NCBI GenBank assembly: GCA_023140455.1
Contig: JAGLLQ010000181.1
Span: 1 to 11,661 of the forward strand
Reading direction: 5' to 3'
Length of the DNA stretch: 11,661 bases
Source: Desulfobacteraceae bacterium
Lineage (GTDB): Bacteria; Desulfobacterota; Desulfobacteria; Desulfobacterales; Desulfobacteraceae
The notes beneath the pieces are model-generated. The model had not been told where the DNA came from. It saw only the letters and a program-made list of their open reading frames with translations, and did not search any database. Shown in pieces: positions 7,649 through 11,661 of this stretch (its first letter is position 1; each line of letters opens with the position of its first letter). Position numbers and translations under genes: made by a program.

Positions 7649-7653
7649 TCATT
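7638..7653 (+). promoter_or_regulatory. Shine-Dalgarno and ATT start codon deciding the cbiA start
   Basis: AAGGGAG (7638-7644) overlaps the end of cbiC. The ATT at 7651-7653 follows GGAG by six bases, an optimal distance, and lies two bases past the cbiC TAA (7646-7648). In the cbiA frame the last stop is the TGA at 7636-7638. From there to the P-loop the codons contain no ATG, GTG, TTG or CTG, only ATA (7645), ATC (7648) and ATT (7651) as near-cognates. The ATT falls where CbiA proteins that I recall begin (MKGFVIAGT...). Confidence 0.7.
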
Positions 7654-9063
7654 AAGGGTTTTGTAATAGCAGGGACCGGAAGTAATTCTGGTAAAACTAC
7701 TTTATCGCTTGGTATAATGAAATACCTTTTAGAACTTGGATATAAAGTTGCACCTTTTAAAATAGGGCCTGATTTTATTGATCCGGGGCATCATACAAAA
7801 ATTTGTGGAAAACCCAGTATTAATCTTGATTCGTGGATGCTTTCTAAAAAGTATAATCAGTCACGATTTAAAGCAAGCTTTGAATCTTCAGATATTGCAG
7901 TTGTTGAAGGAGTAATGGGGCTGTTTGATGGATACAGCGGGACATCTGAATCTGGTTCAACCGCTCAGATGGCAAAATGGCTCAATCTTCCGGTTATTCT
8001 TGTTGTTGACGCAAAAAGTATGGCAAGGAGTGCTGCTGCTATTGTACAGGGGTTTGAGAATTTTGATAAAGATTTGAATGTTGCAGGTGTTATTTTTAAT
8101 CGCGTAGGAAGCTCGAACCACTATAAGTACTTAAAAAATGCAGTTGAGGAAACGTGCAGAGCAAAATCTTTAGGTTATATTTTAAGAAATGATAAAATTC
8201 ATCTTCCTGACAGGCATCTAGGTCTTGTTACTGCAGAAGAACATGTCTTTTCAGAAGAAGCACTTTCTGAACTTATTTCCATGATTGATAAAAATACCAT
8301 ATTAAAGGGGTTTATAAATAAACTTGTTCAACTTGATCCTGCTTTTTATCGGGCTGGAGATATTGAAAATGTTGATACTATCCTGGAAGAAAAAGTAACC
8401 ATTGCTGTGGCAAGGGATAAGGCATTTTGTTTTTATTATAAGGATAATATTGATATATTAAAGAGAAATGGTGCAAAAATTGTTGAGTTTTCTCCTCTAT
8501 CTGATTCTTTCCTTCCTGACAATATTCATGGTATTTATTTTGGAGGGGGCTACCCTGAGCTTTTTGCTGAAAAGCTTTCAGAAAATGTATCTCTTTTACA
8601 GGAAATCAACACAAGAAGCAGAAAAAAAATGCCCATATATGGCGAATGTGGTGGGTTTATGTATCTTTGTTCTTTTATGACAGATTTAAATAGAAAAAAA
8701 CAATATCCCATGACAGGGTGTTTTCCATTTTCAGTAGAGATGAGCTCAAAACTTAGATCTCTAGGGTATAGAGAGATAAAGCTTAAGAAAAATTCTTTAA
8801 TTGGAAAGAAAGGATCTGTTTTAAAAGGGCATGAGTTTCATTATTCTTCTCTATTAGAAGACGAGGCTAACGAAACGGCTTTTCAAAATGATATTATAAA
8901 TATTTATGATGTTACACAAAGAGACGGTAAAGAACTTAAGCTGTCCGGGTTTTTAAAAAATAATACACTTGCAAGCTACCTGCATCTTCATTTTGGTAGC
9001 ATGAAGGACTCAGGGAAAAGCTTTGTTCAGGCATGTCTGGATTATAAGAATAGAGATTTATAA
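7651..9063 (+). CDS. cbiA: Cobyrinic acid a,c-diamide synthase CbiA (probable ATT start)
   Basis: CbiA uses ATP and glutamine to amidate the a and c side chains of cobyrinic acid. The frame from the ATT gives 470 residues, close to the usual 450-470. The N-terminal synthetase domain starts KGFVIAGTGSNSGKTTLSLG, whose P-loop is GTGSNSGKTT (8-17). It continues with FKIGPDFIDPGHH, LDSWML and VVEGVMGLFDGYSG. The C-terminal class I glutaminase domain has GIYFGGGYPELFAEKL, the nucleophile in PIYGECGGFMYL (Cys333), LGYREI, KGHEFHYS, and YLHLHFGS carrying the catalytic histidine. The first ATG in frame (7717, residue 23) lies after the P-loop, so a protein starting there should be inactive. Hence I place the start at ATT, two bases beyond the cbiC stop, with termination-reinitiation coupling. 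An ATG-to-ATT sequencing error is the main alternative. cbiD follows 30 bases later. Confidence 0.92.
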   Translation: MKGFVIAGTGSNSGKTTLSLGIMKYLLELGYKVAPFKIGPDFIDPGHHTKICGKPSINLDSWMLSKKYNQSRFKASFESSDIAVVEGVMGLFDGYSGTSESGSTAQMAKWLNLPVILVVDAKSMARSAAAIVQGFENFDKDLNVAGVIFNRVGSSNHYKYLKNAVEETCRAKSLGYILRNDKIHLPDRHLGLVTAEEHVFSEEALSELISMIDKNTILKGFINKLVQLDPAFYRAGDIENVDTILEEKVTIAVARDKAFCFYYKDNIDILKRNGAKIVEFSPLSDSFLPDNIHGIYFGGGYPELFAEKLSENVSLLQEINTRSRKKMPIYGECGGFMYLCSFMTDLNRKKQYPMTGCFPFSVEMSSKLRSLGYREIKLKKNSLIGKKGSVLKGHEFHYSSLLEDEANETAFQNDIINIYDVTQRDGKELKLSGFLKNNTLASYLHLHFGSMKDSGKSFVQACLDYKNRDL

Positions 9064-9093
9064 ATAAAATGAGGAAGCAAAGGACAAAAACAG

Positions 9094-10200
9094 ATGTCTG
9101 AAAAGCCGTTAAAAAAAGGATTCACAACAGGCGCTGCAGCTGCGGCTGCTGCAAAAGCCGCATTGTACTTTTTGTTAACAGGTGAAAAGAAGACTAAAGT
9201 AAAGATAAGGTTTTTAACAGGCGAAGAGAGATTTATTGATATATTTGAAATAAAGAAAATTTCAGATACCATTGCACAATGTATAGTTATTAAAGATGCC
9301 GGTGACGACCCTGATATTACTCACAAAGCACAGATAGGTGTAAAGTTATCATTATTAAAAACTTCTGATAATGGTTTGAAAATTGTTGGAGGAAATGGTG
9401 TAGGGATTGTTACAAAACCCGGTCTGGAGTTAGATGTTGGTGAATATGCTATAAATCCCGGTCCTAAAAAAATGATACGTGAAGCTATTGAAAATGTTTT
9501 TCTTGATTTTAAGAAGAAGGCTTCCACAGATCTTGTGATAGAGGTCTTTGTTCCCAAAGGTGAGGAGCTGGCAACAAAAACTTTAAATGCCAGGCTTGGG
9601 ATTGTTGGTGGTATATCAATTCTTGGAACCACCGGTATTGTTGTCCCCATGTCCCATGATGCATATATTGCAACCATTAAAGCAGGAGCAAAGATTGCAG
9701 CAGCTGGTGGAGCAAATACTCTGGTGTATACCACAGGCAGGCGAAGTGAACGATTTGCAATGAAACTTTTTCATGAGTTAAAGGAAGAGTGCTTTATTCA
9801 GACCGGGGATTTTTTTAAAGCTTCAATTGATGAAGCTGTTAAAATTGAGCAAATTGATTCTCTTGTATTCACGGTTTTTTTTGGGAAGGCTGTTAAAATG
9901 GCAATGGGATTTGAACATACCCATGCTGCAAAATCAGATCTTACTATGAAAAATCTTGCAGACTGGGCAGGGAAGATATGTTTTAATAAAACGCTTGTTA
10001 AGAACATTCAGAATGCTAATACTGCAAGACATGCTTTTTCATATATTTTTCCTGAGTTTCCTGAGTTGATCTCCTATGTTGGTAATAAAATTAAAGAAAA
10101 CGCTGAAAAGTTTGCTGCTAATCAATTAGCTGTTCGTTCAATAATATTTGATTTTGATGGTAATCCAATATATGATTCCCATGGTTTTTTCATTTCTTGA
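9094..10200 (+). CDS. cbiD: Cobalt-precorrin-5B C1-methyltransferase CbiD
   Basis: CbiD transfers a methyl group from S-adenosylmethionine to C1 of cobalt-precorrin-5B. It is specific to the anaerobic (early cobalt insertion) cobalamin route, so it fixes which pathway this operon serves. At 368 residues it has the usual length. Motifs are KKGFTTGAAAAAAAKAA (7-23), KDAGDDPDITHKA, GGNGVGIVTKPGLELDVGEYAINPGP, GGISILGTTGIVVPMS, LVYTTGRRSERFA and FFGKAVKMAMGFEHTHAAKSDL. In most relatives I recall, the first motif reads TTG(A/T/S)CAAAAAKAA; here that cysteine is an alanine. AAAGGA (9079-9084) gives 9-base spacing to the ATG. It is the last gene of the operon. A promoter for the next unit overlaps its TGA. 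No hairpin terminator was seen after it. The other ring-methylation and amidation genes are not in the window. Confidence 0.95.
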   Translation: MSEKPLKKGFTTGAAAAAAAKAALYFLLTGEKKTKVKIRFLTGEERFIDIFEIKKISDTIAQCIVIKDAGDDPDITHKAQIGVKLSLLKTSDNGLKIVGGNGVGIVTKPGLELDVGEYAINPGPKKMIREAIENVFLDFKKKASTDLVIEVFVPKGEELATKTLNARLGIVGGISILGTTGIVVPMSHDAYIATIKAGAKIAAAGGANTLVYTTGRRSERFAMKLFHELKEECFIQTGDFFKASIDEAVKIEQIDSLVFTVFFGKAVKMAMGFEHTHAAKSDLTMKNLADWAGKICFNKTLVKNIQNANTARHAFSYIFPEFPELISYVGNKIKENAEKFAANQLAVRSIIFDFDGNPIYDSHGFFIS

Positions 10201-10225
10201 CATTCCTTAAAAAGTCACTTATATT
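10197..10225 (+). promoter_or_regulatory. Strong sigma-70-type promoter for fmdB-gltA
   Basis: TTGACA (10197-10202, perfect consensus) and TATATT (10220-10225, five of six) are separated by exactly 17 bases. This is the best promoter match I found. The -35 overlaps the cbiD stop codon (TGA 10198-10200). Transcription should begin near 10232, leaving a leader of about 49 bases before fmdB. No operator or riboswitch is evident in the leader; an AT-only pair TTAAAAA (10207-10213) and TTTTTAA (10239-10245) is too weak to call. Confidence 0.6.
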
Positions 10226-10280
10226 AATAACTTGTGCATTTTTAAAGTACAGATTTTAGAGTTAAAATAAGGAGGCAAAC

Positions 10281-10529
10281 ATGCCTATATATGAATTTAA
10301 GTGTAGTAAATGTGAAGAATTTTTTGAAGTTATTACAAGCAGCGCATCTAATGCTTCAAGCGATGATAATAAATGCCCTAAATGTGGCGCTGCTGAATTT
10401 GAACGAGTCTTAAGCAAAACAAATTATGTTATGAGCAATGCCACTTCAAACGGGCCTTCTGGCGTAACAAAACAGGAGAGGAATTGTTCACAGGGTTCAT
10501 GCTCAACCTATACTATTGCCGGAGAATAA
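10281..10529 (+). CDS. FmdB-family small zinc-ribbon protein
   Basis: This is an 82-residue protein of the FmdB putative regulatory family (CxxC_CXXC_SSSS type). The N-terminus MPIYEFKCSKCEEFFEV and the second knuckle KCPKCGA provide four cysteines (8, 11, 32, 35) for one zinc ion. After this comes the usual (F/L)ERVLSKT strand, then a flexible polar tail with two more cysteines (69, 74) in CSQGSCSTYTIAGE, a tail form I recall from related bacteria. The family is named after a gene near formamidase operons. No general biochemical role is established, so I give none. The start is secure: AAGGAGG (10269-10275) lies five bases before the ATG. The gene follows the strong promoter at 10197-10225 and lies 27 bases upstream of gltA, so the two are probably co-transcribed. 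Confidence 0.88.
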   Translation: MPIYEFKCSKCEEFFEVITSSASNASSDDNKCPKCGAAEFERVLSKTNYVMSNATSNGPSGVTKQERNCSQGSCSTYTIAGE

Positions 10530-10556
10530 TAAATACTAACAGAAAATGGATTAAAT

Positions 10557-11661
10557 ATGACTAAATACGCCCGCTTAATAATTGATGACAAAGAATATAA
10601 ACTGCCGGTAATTGATGGCACTATTGGTGATAGCGCAATTGATATACGGAGCTTAAGGCAGGAAAGCGGGTTTATTACTTTTGACCCTGGATATGGAAGT
10701 ACCGGTAGTTGTAAAAGCTCAATTACGTTTATGGATGGTGAAAAAGGTATTTTAAGATACAGAGGCTTTCCCATTGAAGAGCTTGCAGAACATTCTTCTT
10801 TTGTTGAGACAGCTTTTCTTTTGATAACAGGCCGATTACCAACTCGTGAAGAACTGACCCAAACAAGTGTAAATCTTAACGACCTGTCACTTTTACATGA
10901 GAATATGAAATCCTTTTATCAAAATTTCCCAAGCAAGGCCCATCCAATGGGCATTTTATCAGCAATGATTAATGCGATGAGAAGCTTTCACCCTGAGCTT
11001 GTTGACAGCAAAGAAGATCTGCAAAGAACTTTTTTACGTCTTATATCAAAAGTTAGGACCATGGCTGCCATGGCTTACAAATTTTCCATAGGGCAGAATC
11101 CTGTTTATCCAAACCCTAATTATTCATATTGTGCAAATTTTCTTCATATGATGTTTGACAACCCTGTAATTCCTTATCATGTTGATAGAGACATTTCTGA
11201 AGCTTTAAATGTATTCTGGATTTTACATGCTGATCACGAACAAAATTGTTCTACTACTGCTGTAAGAGTTGTAGGGAGCGGGAAAGTTAATTTGTATGCT
11301 GCTATATCATCTGGAATTGCTGCTTTATGGGGACCTTTGCATGGAGGGGCAAATCAGGCTGTTATTCAAATGCTTGAAGAAATTCAATCAGCCGGCCTTA
11401 AAATTTCAGATGTTATTAAGAAAGCCAAAGACAAAAATGATCCTTTTAGATTAATGGGATTTGGTCACAGAGTTTATAAAACTTATGATCCCAGGGCAAA
11501 AATTATGAAGGGAATGTGTGATCTTGTCCTGAAAAAAACCAAGACCCAGGACCCATTACTTGATATTGCAATGGAACTTGAAACTAAGGCGCTTGCTGAT
11601 CCTTATTTTCAGGATAAAAACCTCTATCCTAATGTAGATTTTTATTCAGGTATTGTTTTAA
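10557..11661 (+). CDS. gltA: Citrate synthase GltA (C-terminus cut by window edge)
   Basis: GltA condenses oxaloacetate with acetyl-CoA to citrate, the entry step of the TCA cycle. The window holds 368 residues; E. coli GltA has 427, so about 60 C-terminal residues are missing. The N-terminal region and FDPGYGSTGSCKSSITFMDG with LRYRGFPIEELA place it in the proteobacterial type II (hexameric) group. Active-site motifs are HADHEQNCSTTAVR (224 onwards), GPLHGGAN with His262, GFGHRVYKTYDPRA with His304, and NVDFYSGI with Asp361. These correspond almost residue for residue to the E. coli catalytic triad His264, His305 and Asp362. The ATG at 10557 follows a GGA by six bases; no strong ribosome site is present. 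It probably shares the fmdB promoter. In sulfate reducers the gene may serve acetate oxidation or glutamate precursor supply; the window does not tell which. Confidence 0.96.
   Translation, partial: MTKYARLIIDDKEYKLPVIDGTIGDSAIDIRSLRQESGFITFDPGYGSTGSCKSSITFMDGEKGILRYRGFPIEELAEHSSFVETAFLLITGRLPTREELTQTSVNLNDLSLLHENMKSFYQNFPSKAHPMGILSAMINAMRSFHPELVDSKEDLQRTFLRLISKVRTMAAMAYKFSIGQNPVYPNPNYSYCANFLHMMFDNPVIPYHVDRDISEALNVFWILHADHEQNCSTTAVRVVGSGKVNLYAAISSGIAALWGPLHGGANQAVIQMLEEIQSAGLKISDVIKKAKDKNDPFRLMGFGHRVYKTYDPRAKIMKGMCDLVLKKTKTQDPLLDIAMELETKALADPYFQDKNLYPNVDFYSGIVL

Noticed and set aside
7634..7660. A programmed -1 frameshift making a CbiC-CbiA fusion
   Set aside because: The frames are in the right relation, but no slippery heptamer is present. 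The Shine-Dalgarno before ATT explains the arrangement better.
7717..9063. cbiA starting at the ATG at 7717
   Set aside because: This start removes the complete P-loop and the first beta strand, and I see no clear purine-rich ribosome site directly upstream. The upstream in-frame sequence is clearly CbiA.
9321..9734. A 137-codon open frame on the minus strand
   Set aside because: It is antisense to the well-conserved cbiD and looks like a shadow of its codon pattern.
1..11661. A novel defence, mobile or toxin-antitoxin system in the window
   Set aside because: Every substantial frame is accounted for by a known family (Pst, PAS sensor, GlnE, Cbi enzymes, FmdB, GltA). I saw no transposase, integrase, direct-repeat array or toxin-like pair.

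Overview
The window is AT-rich (by eye about one third G+C). It looks like an ordinary chromosomal stretch from an anaerobic Gram-negative bacterium, most likely a sulfate-reducing or related member of the Desulfobacterota (former Deltaproteobacteria). The pointers are the anaerobic-type corrin genes (cbiC, cbiA, cbiD), a two-domain GlnE, a PAS sensor ending in the ICSxCKKIRDD-type cysteine module that I associate with this group, and a proteobacterial-type citrate synthase. This placement is inference; there is no rRNA or other decisive marker. I see no mobile element, CRISPR array, tRNA or rRNA.

Left part, all on the minus strand: pstC (cut by the left edge) lies just downstream of pstS, forming the start of a phosphate-uptake pst operon. 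Upstream of it is a separate gene for a seven-helix membrane protein with three PAS domains and a C-terminal four-cysteine module. It has no kinase or GGDEF output. Further upstream is full-length glnE, the adenylyltransferase/deadenylylase that controls glutamine synthetase.

A 142-base divergent intergenic region separates glnE from the plus-strand genes. cbiC, cbiA and cbiD form a compact cobalamin operon: methylmutation of precorrin-8, a,c-amidation and C1 methylation in the anaerobic corrin pathway. The rest of the pathway must be encoded elsewhere. A consensus-like sigma-70 promoter overlaps the cbiD stop codon and probably drives a second unit, fmdB (small zinc ribbon) and gltA (citrate synthase, cut by the right edge).

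The most notable observation is that cbiA has no ATG, GTG or TTG upstream of its P-loop. A well-spaced Shine-Dalgarno sequence points to an ATT start codon 2 bases after the cbiC stop, so starting at the first ATG would remove the nucleotide-binding motif. Next in interest are the PAS protein's uncharacterised cysteine module and a perfect GC-rich 12-bp inverted repeat inside pstC, made of codons that look atypical for this DNA. I found no convincing new multi-gene system; most of the window is housekeeping.
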